Position numbers and translations under genes: made by a program. DNA of 64,000 nt from Paramacrobiotus metropolitanus. Lineage: Eukaryota > Tardigrada > Eutardigrada > Parachela > Macrobiotidae. Numbering within the stretch: position 1 is the stretch's first letter; every line of letters starts with the position of its first letter. The notes under the pieces were generated by a model. It did not search any database. It was not told the DNA's origin and was given only the letters and a program-made list of their open reading frames with translations. Of the stretch, positions 34,767 to 64,000 are shown in pieces. The DNA is taken from assembly GCF_019649055.1 (NCBI RefSeq), contig NW_026570245.1:558001-622000 (forward strand), written 5' to 3'.

Positions 34767-37700
34767 AGCCAACTAGCTTTTTTTGGGCTTATATGTAAGA
34801 AGGTTGTTGTGGTTGAAATAGGACATATTGTATCAACATTGAGAAAAAGGAACAAGGAAAAAGTCCAGCAGATTGACCCCTATGCGTCCCCTTCGCCTCA
34901 GCCGGGCTGAGGGCGTAGGGTGGACGTTACATTTGTCATCCGATAAATTCGGTCATTTTGTTTATGTTTTCGTAGGATAGGATGCACAGATCATGCAGCA
35001 GAATCGCTCCTGATATTGCTATGGTGCAAATATACTCCTAATAATATACTACACAACCAATATAAAAATTTAATAATTAGTATGATTGTACTTATTGCAC
35101 TCATCTACAGTAACATGGTACGGCTTACTACATGTACAGCTGATTACGCAAACAACACAAATTAGTTACTGTAAAAGTAACAATAATAATTCTTTCTGTT
35201 CCAGTTGGAACAAAACTAATTGTGAAGTCTGGAATAATGTTACAAACTACTTGCTTGTATAGAAGTACAGTTTGTAGCATTTGAAATTCCAGACTTTATA
35301 TCAGCTAGAATATTGCATTACATAGCGCTACTGTATAATATTACTAACGATAAATTGTAATATAATGATATTTTATTAATTTTGGTGTTCTACACTTCGT
35401 ACAAAATATTATAATATTAATTTTACGAGTTATCACAAACAGCTAAAAGTAGGGGATTACAAATTTTACTTGATAATTAAATTTAGATTAAAATACCATT
35501 ATGAGCAGACTATACGAGTATAGCAGCTGTTATCGTATTTAAACACGGCTTAATTGCTGTGAAATCAATACGTGCTACGTGCACTACGTATGCCCTCATG
35601 ACAGGCACTAAAAAATCGTAAATAAATTAAACAGTAAGCATCAAGCAACATACATACATACACATACATTTACTGTAAACCCACATACATTAACTGTATT
35701 ACTTTGAACCAATAATATTCTAGCAGCATGTACCTTACGGTTACTTTAGATTCATAGTTACTCTAATTATTTGCAATATTGATAGAATATTTCTCTCCAA
35801 TATAAAAGTTGCAGGCAAAAGGTAAAAGGTAATCAGGTAAAAGTAACATCATCATTAATTTTCCATTATAGCCAATTTACGGTATTTACCTAATGCTAAA
35901 GCCGCTTTCTCTCCTGCCGGATGTGAATCCACCTGCATATCTTTTTTCTCTTTCGACATTTTCCGGTCCGTGCGTATACCGTTTAGGTGGCAACACTGAT
36001 GAAATTAAATAATTAACGGTACAGCTGCCTACAGATTTTCTGCGGTGTACACCTTCAGATTGAGTGCTGGTGCAGGATAGCACTGACTGAAATGAATAGC
36101 TGATTAATTGCAATAAATGTGACAACAATAACAGGTTGCGTTATTATGCAGCGGTTGATAAGGATAGCTTATCATTTTCTTTTGGCTTTATCCGGGTTAT
36201 CGGATACGCGTACAAACGGAAATGCTCTCAGTTATTCTTTACGACTATCAGGGCCTTTAGCCGAGAATCACATTTTCTTCGAGGGCAGATAAAACGAGGC
36301 AAAATTGATAGCGAAATTAGTTAATTGTATACGTAATTTTATCGTAAAGTGTATCAATCACGTTAAACAGCTTTATTTGTCAGTGGGTTCAGGTTGGTTA
36401 TCCGCGCACTAAAAAGTTTCTGAGACCGTATAAAAATAAGAATAGTTGATTCTGTCGCCCTATATCTGGAAGTGCGTTGTGTTTACATGTTTAACTGAAA
36501 ACTGCAAAATATCCGTTCAAAAAATTAATATATCTATATACTTATCGTTAGTTATCTATATAGTACAGTGTATCTGGTACTCACTTGTCAGAAGTACGAG
36601 CTTAAATTCAGATAATATATATACTTAACGATTTAAATACGTTCAGTATTCGGGCAACCATAAAACAAATTGAATCATTGAATGTTATTACTCGTTAATA
36701 ATATTATGTTCCACAATTATAGAATCCCCTATAAACAATAATCACCTTTTACGAATGACCTGCCCCTATAAACTATAAACAGCAGCAAGATATACGGCTG
36801 TACGGGTCTGTCCCCGGTTTCGTACAGGAAGTCTGGTACAGGAAGTTTTCCTTTAACCACGACATTAATTATTACTAGTATTATAAAAGTCTGGACACTC
36901 TAAACATGTCTGACTTTCGAGGCCATTGCCAATATTCCACATCCCACGTAAAAGTCTTTTTCCTTTGTTTTTGATGGTCCAGTTAGGACCTAGAAGCTGT
37001 ACTGTATGTTTAACCTGTCATAGGAGGTTGCGATTTTCCAGGCGGAAGCGGCAAGTTAAGTACGTACATACGGCCGAAGGCCGACAGCCTTTAATTTTTT
37101 GGGCCACCCCGCCCGGGTACATTGCTACAAATACATTTTGGAGGTGAGATATTGCACAGATTAATTTCGTCGCAGTATAAGATACTGAAACAGTTATCCA
37201 TGATTTCTGGTCTCCCCGTTAATTTAGCAGACCGCATTGCTTTTGAGCTTCTCGAATTTATTTTTCAGCACTTTCTCAAACAAGCAAGTTTTGGTGAATT
37301 CATAAAAGCGACAACGGCGGCAATGTGTAGTAGACAGCAGAGATTGAATTCTTTATCCTGTAGCGAAGGCCGAATACCGGCAAACTGTATACGGCAGAAC
37401 CATTCACCCATGTTTGCCCAATCGTGAATCGGATGTACTCTCTCGTACGCCGCAATAGCACTCGTAAACCGTAAGTCATGTAACGTAAAATGTGCTAGCA
37501 TATTTCCCCACCCGTTTTGAAAATGGATTATTCCTGTTACGTAATATTTAAACGGGTCCATCCCAACGTAGCGTACGTACGTAAGTGACGTATCAAGTAG
37601 TGCACCCATTGAAACAGTTGACTGGAACAGACATCCGCTATTGCAATCTTTCTGCCTTTATCTATCCCAACAGGAATACACACCCACAGCTGAGCGCTTT

Positions 37701-38091
37701 ATCCAGGAATCTTTGCCATTTGATCGGCGTATTGCATTCAGTTCCGACATAGCAGTTGCGAAAACCGGCTATTCCAAACTGTATTTTAGCGTTTCGTGCT
37801 TACACACATTGTTTGCATTTTTTCTCCATTGCCTGCACGTTGTCGTCGTGATCCTTGCTTTGAACGCGCCAAGTTCTAATAGCTGCCAGCGAAATTCGCC
37901 GTTTGACGCACAGTACTACAGCAGCGCAACGGTGGAGAGACGCTGCTGCTCTTCATCGAGCAAGCAGTAGTGGTGTATGGACGCCGCCGACATTAATCGG
38001 GGATTGTGTGGCTTTGTGTGTAATAATCGTTTGCGGTGGAGAGAGAGATATTCATCCGTTTTTGGCTGCTGAGCGGTTTTGATTGGCAGCC
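34767..38091. other. 3.3-kb intergenic region between transporter B and PKC
   Basis: Long AT-rich stretch, divergent promoters at both ends. It contains a perfect 8-bp-arm hairpin CCTCAGCCGGGCTGAGG near 34893-34909 and many TACTGTA/TACAGTA words. Open frames on both strands around 37122-37609 have no recognised similarity. Sequence just before 38092 (GAGCGG, GCAGCAGCG, GAGAGAGA) is richer in GC and likely PKC 5' UTR. Confidence 0.5.
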
Positions 38092-55592
<17,501 letters not shown>

Positions 55593-56599
55593 CAGGCAAA
55601 CCCACATATTGCACTTTGTGGGTTAATGCAGAAAACGCACGGGATGCGGACAGCAACGGTCCACTTTGGCAGCACTGCGTACCAAAGACGCCTCCCCTCC
55701 CAGCTACGCCGGTCTAATCTTTCCCCACAAACACATGCATTCCCGATACAAATCACAAAATTCTGCCTGGTGCTTTTTCCCCACGACGGTTTTCAAGAGT
55801 TAGGTTTTTAACAGTATCTAGAATTTTATTCGATTTTATTTTGTTTTACTTTTCGTTTGTTTGGCCTTCGGTCGGTCGGTGTACGTTTTTTTGGTCTAAA
55901 AATTTTACGAAATGTTTCCACAATTGGTTTTTCTGTGCCCTGGCGGTGGGAAAATGTTTCTGTACCCGGTTGATGGTGTCTTTCAAGGATAAAAATTCAC
56001 AAAAGTTCAAAGTAGCGGGTTCTAAATTATGATTTAAATAGCTTTTCTGGTTTTGTCGCGTGTGACCTTGTTTGGTCCAGGTGTTTGTAAGCGTGTTTAG
56101 CCAGTGTTTTGTGGAGGTTGTAATGGATTTTTAAGTAAATTTGTACCAAATGGAGTTGCGGCTCTCGTGGAATTACAGAGTTACTGATAATAGACTTTTT
56201 ACAGTTTATTAGGCTTTGTTAACTTCTTTCGTTTAGAGTAGTTTATTCATGTTCGAGAGTACAGCGTATTACGGGTATTCGTACGTACTAGTAAGTACTA
56301 AAAACTAAAGGGATATAATATAATACATGTATAATTAGGTGAACTAGTACATAAATATTTGTCAATTTTAGTTTTTAAAGCTAGTTTACAAGAAAAGCGA
56401 ATTTACGGCTTAAGTACATTTCGCACAATCGGTCTGTAGAGCTGTTTGTGAATACCTTTCACAATGCCGATCGGTTGCACTTCCGAACGTATCCCCGGCA
56501 TCTCACTTCGTCAGGTCACAAAAACCGATACGTACAAAAGATTGATTCACAGAGCTGCTCGTGCAAAACATTCCGGCTCTTCTCCATCGCTGATAACGG
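55593..56599. other. Convergent intergenic region between PKC and Kelch gene
   Basis: 3' UTR territory of both genes. No coding or RNA gene recognised. Confidence 0.55.
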
Positions 56600-58999
56600 T
56601 TAACCTTTAGGGATACCGATCACTGCACACCCGAACGCCTCCCTGGCACTCGGTAACTGGCTGTCGTAGATAGCCCAAGTGCCGGTGGCTTCATCGTACA
56701 TTTCAATGGCACTTCCATATTGTTGGCTCACGCCACCTAGGACGTAGATCTTGTCGTTTAGACAAGCTATCCCGGCGTTGTATCGTGGTATATGCATGTC
56801 GTCTATAAAGCACAGTTATGTTCTTCCCGTTGTAAGAGCACTGACTAAAAGGCGCATCTTTGTACTTTGCTAAGCTCGGACTCGGAGTAATGCCAATAAC
56901 ACAAACCATGTGACGAGAAAATACAGGAGTACGTAATTTAGAGGCAATCCAATGCTGCCAACTTACAACATGCTTACCTTTTTTGTGCCACTGATTCGCA
57001 ACAGGGTCGTACGCCTCGACGCAGCTTAAGCTTTCTGTGTCCATATCAGGCATCGCACCACTCACTCCACCTGTTGCACCAATTACCAGAACAAAACAAT
57101 GCCAAAAGGTAGGCAATCGGTTGGCTACATCAAAACTAAAAATTTACCAATAACATAGATCAGCCCGCTCGATCCAACGGATGCCGAACACCAGTGGCGC
57201 GCCGTGGGTAATTTGGCTAATTCGGTCCACTTGTCCAGTGAGGGATCATAGCACAACACAGCATCCAGAACACCGTCCGCATTGTATCCGCCAAATGTGT
57301 AGAGACGATCATCGTATGCCACCATAGCAAAATTGTCCAATGGTATCGGGAGCGGGGCGACATATGTCCAGCAATTCGTCATTGGATCGTAGCATTCAAC
57401 GGTCTGCATTGGCACATAGTCTGTCCATTGCGCATTATGGCTGCCGCAACCGCCCACCACGTACACACGCCCGCCAATCGCTGCAGCGCATGGTGTACCG
57501 CGCGCAGTCTGTAATTCCGGAATGTCGTTCCAGTTATTAGTAGAGAAATCATAGCGAAGTGCTCGTTTCGTAACTAAACTAATTCCATCCTGCACTACAT
57601 TGAAACCGCCGCAAACCAATAAGGTGTCGTCTTCCATTACTGCCATGCCGATGCCGTTGACTGTGTCCGGTAGACTGCTCATTTTCGACCAAGATGAAGT
57701 TAACGGGTTAAAACAATCTACACAATCTAATCTGTATCCACGATTTTTGCCACCGACGCAAACAGTTACATTGTCAAATCCTGGAAAATACACCACGTCG
57801 CAGATACTTTATGTACTCGTAAATCTGCGAAACTATACAGCAAACTTCTTTAAGGTTAGAAGGTTATTTAGGACTGACCGTATGATCGGCGTGGCCGGCA
57901 AGTAGAGCCAAAAATGCTTTCCGCTAAAGATTTCGGCAAATCGCTAAGAGAATTTGCTTTCTCAGCATCGTGTTCATCCCTTTTGGGTGTTACAGCATTA
58001 GATAAACCCAAAAAAACGGGAAGAATAGAAGGGCTAAGGAATAAATAACGGATGTGCTTTAAGAGATCGGGAACTTCCAATTTTCGACTGCCGGGGTCAT
58101 GGTCAGTCCATCTCACAACCGCCCGATATACTTCATCCTCGTGCTCCACAGACAGAAGGTCCGATCGCAAAATCTGAGACAACTACAACAAAATTATATG
58201 TTTAAACGCTAAAAATTCATTGCTTGCCTACATGATAATGATTATGAAGTATCTGTACTTATACACAAACCTTATCTTTGTCCAACTCCAGAAAATCCTG
58301 ACCCTGGGAAATTTCGGAAAAGTGTCTGAAAACCATTGCTTTGGCCTTCTTTTCCAGCCGGGGACGTGTTCGAGTATCGCATTCCGCCAAACAGTAGACC
58401 ATTAAGCAATTTGTTTCGTTCAGCTGGCTCTCCACAAATGCCCAACATGCATCGGCCACTGCAGGAACATCTAAAAATATGGCAGCATCCAACAGAGACT
58501 GAACGTTATCGTTGTCGATGATGATTTCCAGTCCATAGGCGTAATTGATTAATCTGCAATATTAGCGCATCTTTCTAGATCCACCTACTGTATTGTACTT
58601 GTTCTATTCTGTGCTTACACTATTCTGTGCTGTGATCTGTTCTGTGCTTAGTACGAGATAATCGATTACTGATCACACTAGTTAACTATGTAATAGTACT
58701 GCACACGCGCTGACTGTATTAGCTTACAAGTTGCAAGTTACTTACGCTTGCAAGTTGTCGTTGGGAATATTTCGCAACCAAATATCTTCCTGCCGGGATT
58801 CTTTCATTCCCGAGGCGAACAGTAAACGAAAATAACCAATTTGAGAACTAACGACATGACGGTGACAAGCAATGCCTTCCTGCTGCTCAGTACCACGAAC
58901 CCTTAAATCGCATAACGGTCCGCCGATGTCAAGATGAGGAATATCTTGCAGATTGCTGTCGGGGTTCAACTTTAATCGCACAGAAGGGACAATCTCCAT
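56600..58999 (-). CDS. BTB-BACK-Kelch protein (KLHL type)
   Basis: Six exons on the minus strand: 58999-58746, 58553-58271, 58182 to about 57875, about 57806 to 57148, 57070-56978 and 56802-56600; about 599 aa, typical for the family. The BTB domain is CDLRVRG, CHRHVVSSQIGYFRLLFASG, then NYAYGLEIIIDNDNVQSLL. The BACK domain is in exons 2-3 (EVYRAVVRWTDHD). Kelch blades follow, with repeated VCVGG, LVCGGF, YVVGG, YTFGGY and YVLGG strands and paired W residues. In the family such proteins are substrate adaptors for Cullin-3 ubiquitin ligases; the particular orthologue is not clear. The exon 3/exon 4 junction is uncertain: a strong GTCAGT donor at 57878 gives the wrong phase, while a weaker GTCCTA site keeps frame. 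Confidence 0.87.
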
Positions 59000-59824
59000 G
59001 TCTGCATTGACACAAGGTTTGGTACGTCTGAATTGGAGACGATTTAATTCACTCCGTGCTGGAAGACACGTCGTTGGAAATAGGCTGGTAAGTATTAAAC
59101 AGAATTTTGCGATGATGTTCTTTACGTATGCGGTTTCTATCTTTTTTTCCTAAACAGATATTTACAGATGCTACTTTTCAGTAAACAACACAGATCAATA
59201 TCGAGCCGTGAAACATGCGCATCGTAGCGTGGTAGCCGAAAATTTATGATCAAATGGAACCGGTCATGACAGACTTCCAGTGAGAAAATATTACGACAGC
59301 AAATGCCGGCGTATTCCACTTGTTTCATCATTTTCACCGCGAACAAAGCGCTCAGCAGTCATAAATTTAAGATGATTCCGTTAATCGTTAATCATCGATT
59401 GTGCCATATCTACAGTATATAAAATAGCGTGTGATCGTGTACGTGGACAAAGCGTGCAGTTTTAATAAATAATTGTGTTGTCATCGCTTTTTGATCACTT
59501 TATATTGATTTACTTTTTGCTGCGTGGCACAACGAAATACGTGCAATTAATTAAGTAAACTGACGACGGTCCTGTGAGAGCAACACGACGTCTTGAAATA
59601 TCGATCTAATCCCGGCATATCTACCGTACAGCTTGCGCAACGGATTCGTTTATTTTGACAGTAATTATGCGTTTTGGAGGCTCATTTGATAGTTGCAAAA
59701 TGCAAACTACGGTATAGCATACCTCGCAGATTACAAAAATAAACTGCCGTAATAATATGTAAAATAGAGAGTGAGCTACAACACAGCACATTTACCATAA
59801 GTATGGATCGTATTGTCAAATTAG
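59000..59824. other. Intergenic region between Kelch and UGT-1
   Basis: Promoter side of the Kelch gene and 3' flank of UGT-1. No gene or repeat recognised. Confidence 0.5.
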
Positions 59825-61243
59825 TTATACCACCGCATCGATGAATTCCTGTAATTCCCGGTTAGAACTGCCTCCCGGAGCCACAGCAGCCCTGATTTTT
59901 TCCTTCCACTTCAGCGCCATTTTATGTGTCACATCATTGTCGTATCCTACGCGCCGAACGGCTGCGGCAATTTTTTCGCTGGTGATGTTCTTTTTCTCTA
60001 CATCGTTATCAGCGTGCTCGCGGCGTACCAATGATTCGCCTAAGCCCAGTTCTTCAATCCACAACGCATTCTCTAATTGATCTCCAAAAATTGGCCAACC
60101 AACTACCGGCTTCCCGCTGAACAAGCTCTCAATAGTACTGTTCCATCCGCAATGACTAATGAAAACCGCTGTGGCTCGGTGTCCCAAGATCAGTTTTTGT
60201 GGTGCCCAGTGCAAAAACAGCCCCGAAGCATCAGGATTCTCCAGCTGAGTGTCGATGCCAATGCGTAGGTCAGCCGGTAGAAGAGACTGATGGTTTTCGC
60301 GGATGGAGAAAATGAACGGCTTCTTCAGTGCCTGCAGCGCCCTGCTTAACTCCAGAATACGGTTTTCGTTGAGGACGACCACAGAGCCAAACGACACGTA
60401 TACCACCGATTTGTCCGCTTGACGGTCCAACCAACGTGTGACCTTTTCCCCTAGCTCCGTGTGGCTGGAATTGGTGTCGACTTTTTCTTCCGGCATTAAC
60501 GGCCCAACGCAGTAGAAGTCCAACTTTCTCATTCGTGGATCCGGCTTGATCTCGTCAATAAACTGCTGCTCAATCTCTCGGAAAGAGTTGATCAGCATTC
60601 CATTGCCCGTAGAAAGAAACTGATTGATTGACAAACACAGACCTTTCATAATATGACTGATGGCCGGTTGTGGGCCTTCCGATTCCGGCCGTACAACGTC
60701 GAAGCTCTCCATAACAACCTCCTTAGTCTCCCTCACCGGTGTACGCTCGGTGATGTTAAGCATGGTCCGGAATGGCCCAATAGGTGAACAATTCAAAAAG
60801 TAATATGGGAGTTTTCGTTCGACACATCCGAGCATGGCTGCAGCAGCGAAGATATCCACAACCACCACGTTAACCGGCACGGTTATACCGTAACTTTCTC
60901 CGCCATCCGTGGGGGGTTGCCCTGCGACTGGGATCCCTTTGACGAGTTTTTGCATCGCTGGCAAACCATGATCTTTAAACTTCATCAGAGACACCATTGT
61001 CAGATTATCGTCCGATTCACATTCGGGAATGCCATCGTCCAGTCCGATGAGATGGATGGATTTTTCATCCTCCGGTGTGATCTCGCTTTTTTTCCGCATA
61101 TGCGCCACAGCGGCTTTGCATATGACGAAAGTAACTTTGTGATTACGAGCATTAAGTTGCCGGGCCAAAGCTACCATGGGGATCGTGTGCCCGAATCCCG
61201 GGACAGAAATCAGGAGAAAATGCTTTCTGTCGGTCTGAGCCAT
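59825..61243 (-). CDS. Intronless family-1 UDP-glycosyltransferase, plant-type PSPG box (UGT-1)
   Basis: Single open frame, 472 aa, ATG at 61243. The N-terminus LLISVPGFGHTIPMVALARQ holds the catalytic His in the G-H-x-x-P context. A VVVVDIFAAA strand may provide the partner Asp. The C-terminal donor site is WAPQKLILGH, then FISHCGWNSTIESLFSGKP, then WPIFGDQ. This fits the plant PSPG box (WAPQ, HCGWNS, E, P, P, D/E-Q) rather than the animal UGT signature with its HGG-type core. There is no signal peptide and no C-terminal membrane anchor, both standard in animal UGTs, so a cytosolic enzyme that glycosylates small lipophilic molecules is expected. UGT-2 is a close tandem copy. Horizontal acquisition is a possible origin. 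Confidence 0.92.
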   Translation of the reverse strand: MAQTDRKHFLLISVPGFGHTIPMVALARQLNARNHKVTFVICKAAVAHMRKKSEITPEDEKSIHLIGLDDGIPECESDDNLTMVSLMKFKDHGLPAMQKLVKGIPVAGQPPTDGGESYGITVPVNVVVVDIFAAAAMLGCVERKLPYYFLNCSPIGPFRTMLNITERTPVRETKEVVMESFDVVRPESEGPQPAISHIMKGLCLSINQFLSTGNGMLINSFREIEQQFIDEIKPDPRMRKLDFYCVGPLMPEEKVDTNSSHTELGEKVTRWLDRQADKSVVYVSFGSVVVLNENRILELSRALQALKKPFIFSIRENHQSLLPADLRIGIDTQLENPDASGLFLHWAPQKLILGHRATAVFISHCGWNSTIESLFSGKPVVGWPIFGDQLENALWIEELGLGESLVRREHADNDVEKKNITSEKIAAAVRRVGYDNDVTHKMALKWKEKIRAAVAPGGSSNRELQEFIDAVV

Positions 61244-62450
61244 GGTTGTGGAAAATAGAGAAGTAATAGTGCTGTTTCGGCAATTAGCCTCAAAAGAAGC
61301 AGACGGGCGAGAACTAATTTTAATTATGGCTACGGCAGCAAAGCAGTGTTAACAATAGCACGGCAAGACTCAAAAGTCGATCCGCAGCCGTGCGTACACT
61401 AGTCAGTTACTGTCTTACTGATAAGATAGACAATACAAGTATGGTAATTGTCTCGGTATTTTATTTCGCCGAAATAAAAACTGCTGATATTTAGGCTACT
61501 TGCTGGTGCTCGAACAGCGGCTATAATTATCTCCTCGGCTCAGGGTCGGCTGTACAGAATTTGCTGAATTTGCCGATCTGACAGCGAGCCAGTTTGTGCA
61601 AAGTTAGCTTTGTATGTACGTCGAGCATAATTGCAATCGTCTGGACTTGGCTCAATTCTACTGTGTACACAATTTATCTGCAGGTACTGTACAGTGTACA
61701 GTGCACACGAAGTGTGATGTAATGCTGTAACTTCTCCATTTGCTTTTTTGTGTTTGCTTGTCCAGGTATGTACATTATACATATTCTAACTTTTAATATA
61801 AATCTATTGTCGTGTAGGTACTCCTATACAAATCGTGACTGGTTTTTACGCTACAGACAGAGACTTTGAGCGCCAAAATGAATACGACCATTATGCGGGT
61901 AAGACAGCAAGTACCGGTTTGCTGCCGGGGACGCTGTGCTTAGTCTGCTGACAGTGTCCCATGTCGTGCCGTAAATTTGCGATGTTTGCAAAAATCATAG
62001 GTTTTGCTTTTGTAATCGGCTTAGCGTTTGTACATAAGTGCCCGTAAGCGGCATCATACACATGTCAGCCAGTGTATAGTTCCTCCGTCGACGCTGGCTT
62101 TTTTAAATTCACTCAGATAATTCGTAATTTTGTTAACCATCGCTCAGTACTGTAAAAGTATTACGAACTAAATAACTCTCGTGTGGACTACTAGACTGGT
62201 ACTACTGTTTTTATACCAAGTCAGTCAAACAATTTATCTCGAAATTCTTTTATTCGAACAAAGTCTCTCTTTTTGAAGCAAACATCGTACATTTATGGTG
62301 CACCGTACAACTGAAAAATTAATTCAGAGAAGAACTGTGGGTTTAAGAAGCGTACAGAGCGAACAGGAATTACACGTGCCGGCAGGCTAGCGCTGCAGCT
62401 AACAACAAATGCATGACCTTTACGAGTACAAAGAAGAATGGATTCAGAAA
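61244..62450. other. Spacer between UGT-1 and UGT-2
   Basis: Upstream region of UGT-1 and 3' flank of UGT-2. Contains TACTGTACAGTGTACAGTGCAC-like runs near 61684-61706. No gene recognised. Confidence 0.5.
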
Positions 62451-63872
62451 TTACTGCGCAATGGCATCCACAAAGTCCTGCAACTCGCGGTTAGAACTGC
62501 CACCCGGTCCGACAGCCGCTCTGATTTTTTCCTTCCACTTCAGCGCCGCCTTGTGCGTCGCGTCGTTGTCGTACCCGACACGAAGAACAGTTGCCGCAAT
62601 CTTGTCACTGGTAATGTTCTTTTTCTCTTCATCATTAGCAGCGTGCTCTGGGCGAATCAGCGATTCTCCTAACCCCAGCTGTTCAATCCACAAGGCATTT
62701 TCTAATTGATCTCCAAAAATCGGCCAACCAACTACCGGCTTTCCGCTGAACAAACTCTCAATAGTGCTGTTCCATCCGCAATGGCTGACAAACACCGCTG
62801 TGGCTCGGTGGGCCAAAATCAGCTTTTGTGGCGCCCAATGCAAAAATAATCCCGGTGCTTCGGGATCATCGAGATGGGTGTCAATACCGACACGCACATC
62901 ACCCGGCAGAATGGATTGTTGATTCTGCCGGATGGAGAAAATGAACGGCTTTTTCAGCGCTTGCAGCGCCTTGGCCACCTCGATGATGCGATTTTCGTTA
63001 GGGACGACCACAGAACCAAACGACACATACACTACCGATTTATCGGCTTGACGATCCAGCCAGCGTGTGACCTTTTGACCCAGTTCCGCGTGGCTGGGGT
63101 TTGTGTCGGCTTTCTCTTCCGGTACAAACGGCCCAACGCAGTAGAAGTCCAAATTTTTCATTCGCGGATCCCGCTTAACCTCATCAATAAACTTTTGCTC
63201 AATCTCTCGGAAAGAATTAACCAGCATTCCGTTAGCAGTAGCCAGAAACTGGTTGATGGACAAACAGAGACCTTTCATGATGTGACTGATCGCCGGCTGC
63301 GGGCCTTCCGATTCCGGTGGAACCACATCAAAGCTCTCCATGTCGACTTCTTCGGACTCCTTCACCGGTGTCCGTTCGGTAATATTGAGCATCGTGCGGA
63401 AAGGTCCAATTGCTGAGCAATTTAGAAAATAATATGGAAGCTTCCGCTCAACACACCCGACTATCGCTCCTGCCACAAAAATATCGGCCACCAACGCGTT
63501 AACCGGCACAGTGATGCCATATTGGTCTTTGGCATCCGCGGGGGGTTGCCCTGCAACTGGTATTCCTTGGACAAGTTTTTGCAGCGCCGGCAAGCCGTGA
63601 TCCTTAAACTTCATAATGGACGTCATTGTGAGAGTGTCGTCCGATTCAAAGTCGGGGATGCCATCTTCAAGTCCGATAAGATCGATTGATTTTTCATCTT
63701 CCGGTGTGATTTCACTCTTTTTTCGAATATGTTCCACAGCAGCTTTGCAGATGACAAAGGTGACTTTGTGATTACGCGCTGTCAGTTTTCGGGCCAATCC
63801 CACCATCGGGATGGTGTGCCCGAATCCCGGGATGGAAATCAACAGAAAATGTTTTGTGGTGTTTTGGGCCAT
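62451..63872 (-). CDS. Intronless family-1 UDP-glycosyltransferase, plant-type PSPG box (UGT-2)
   Basis: Single open frame, 473 aa, ATG at 63872. Nearly colinear with UGT-1 and sharing most residues: SIPGFGHTIPMVGLARKL, DIFVAGAIVGCVERKLPYYF, SVVYVSFGSVVVPNENRI, WAPQKLILAH and FVSHCGWNSTIESLFSGKP. The His of GHTIP and the PSPG residues are intact, so it should be active. Differences cluster in the acceptor-binding half (for example the loop before YGITVPVNAL) and may mean a different acceptor. No signal peptide or membrane anchor. It points the same way as UGT-1, 1.2 kb upstream of it, consistent with tandem duplication. Confidence 0.92.
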   Translation of the reverse strand: MAQNTTKHFLLISIPGFGHTIPMVGLARKLTARNHKVTFVICKAAVEHIRKKSEITPEDEKSIDLIGLEDGIPDFESDDTLTMTSIMKFKDHGLPALQKLVQGIPVAGQPPADAKDQYGITVPVNALVADIFVAGAIVGCVERKLPYYFLNCSAIGPFRTMLNITERTPVKESEEVDMESFDVVPPESEGPQPAISHIMKGLCLSINQFLATANGMLVNSFREIEQKFIDEVKRDPRMKNLDFYCVGPFVPEEKADTNPSHAELGQKVTRWLDRQADKSVVYVSFGSVVVPNENRIIEVAKALQALKKPFIFSIRQNQQSILPGDVRVGIDTHLDDPEAPGLFLHWAPQKLILAHRATAVFVSHCGWNSTIESLFSGKPVVGWPIFGDQLENALWIEQLGLGESLIRPEHAANDEEKKNITSDKIAATVLRVGYDNDATHKAALKWKEKIRAAVGPGGSSNRELQDFVDAIAQ

Positions 63873-64000
63873 GGTATATATGCACTCTAGTGCTTATATG
63901 AAATTCAGAAAATGATACCTAGCGCTTATTTGAAGTTCGGAAAATAGTACCGGTGCTGCTAGCGGTCTGACTGCTAACTCTTGAGAAATCACACTGGCAA
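63873..64000 (-). promoter_or_regulatory. Proximal upstream region of UGT-2 with tandem 32-bp repeat
   Basis: Two imperfect direct copies, 63887-63918 and 63919-63950, each running CTAG-GCTTAT-TGAA-TTC-GAAAAT-TACC, sit within 80 bp of the ATG. A TATATA is adjacent to the ATG. The regulatory role is inferred from position. Confidence 0.45.

Noticed and set aside
37265-37609. Minus-strand 114-codon open frame (and plus-strand frame at 37122-37427)
   Set aside because: No recognisable domain and no splice partners; the two frames overlap on opposite strands, as expected by chance.
62874-63416. 180-codon plus-strand frame opposite UGT-2
   Set aside because: It is the antisense shadow of a highly conserved enzyme frame, and a similar shadow lies opposite UGT-1.

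Overview
This is a gene-dense window of animal nuclear DNA. Nearly every gene is split by GT-AG introns, most of them 50-400 bp, and the recognisable proteins are metazoan: a moesin-type ERM tail, TMEM98, a conventional protein kinase C, a BTB-Kelch protein and SLC15 peptide transporters. The compact introns, tandem paralogues and plant-type glycosyltransferases would suit a small invertebrate such as a tardigrade. That placement is inference; nothing in the sequence names the species.

Layout. 12-388 (+): last two exons of an ERM gene. 1537-3582 (+): TMEM98. 3583-5770: non-coding, with a 51-bp minisatellite. 5771-6325 (-): a small secreted protein. 8012-12964 (+): SLC15/POT transporter A, 21 exons. 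13978-17440 (-) and 19078-22010 (+): two head-to-head paralogues joining a P-loop GTPase, a coiled-coil/Cys-His middle and a C-terminal array of alternating CCCH and CCHC zinc modules. 23171-24474 (+): an NNMT/PNMT/TEMT-type methyltransferase. 25035-29358 (-): three tandem secreted paralogues related to the one at 5771, the third frameshifted. 30003-34766 (-): transporter B. 38092-55592 (+): a 17.5-kb conventional PKC gene with a 32-nt microexon and two alternative C-terminal exons. 56600-58999 (-): BTB-BACK-Kelch. 59825-61243 and 62451-63872 (-): two intronless UDP-glycosyltransferases with a plant-type PSPG box.

The genes do not form one pathway. Gene duplication is the common theme (transporters, GTPase-zinc proteins, secreted proteins, UGTs). 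The methyltransferase, UGTs and peptide transporters are small-molecule handling genes, while ERM, TMEM98, PKC and Kelch are conserved housekeeping or signalling genes. The GTPase-CCCH/CCHC pair is the best candidate for an undescribed system: a nucleotide switch tethered to what looks like an RNA-binding array, duplicated and sharing one intergenic control region.

Exon boundaries were read by eye from splice consensus, reading-frame continuity and comparison between paralogues. Protein family names come from recalled family signatures, not database searches.
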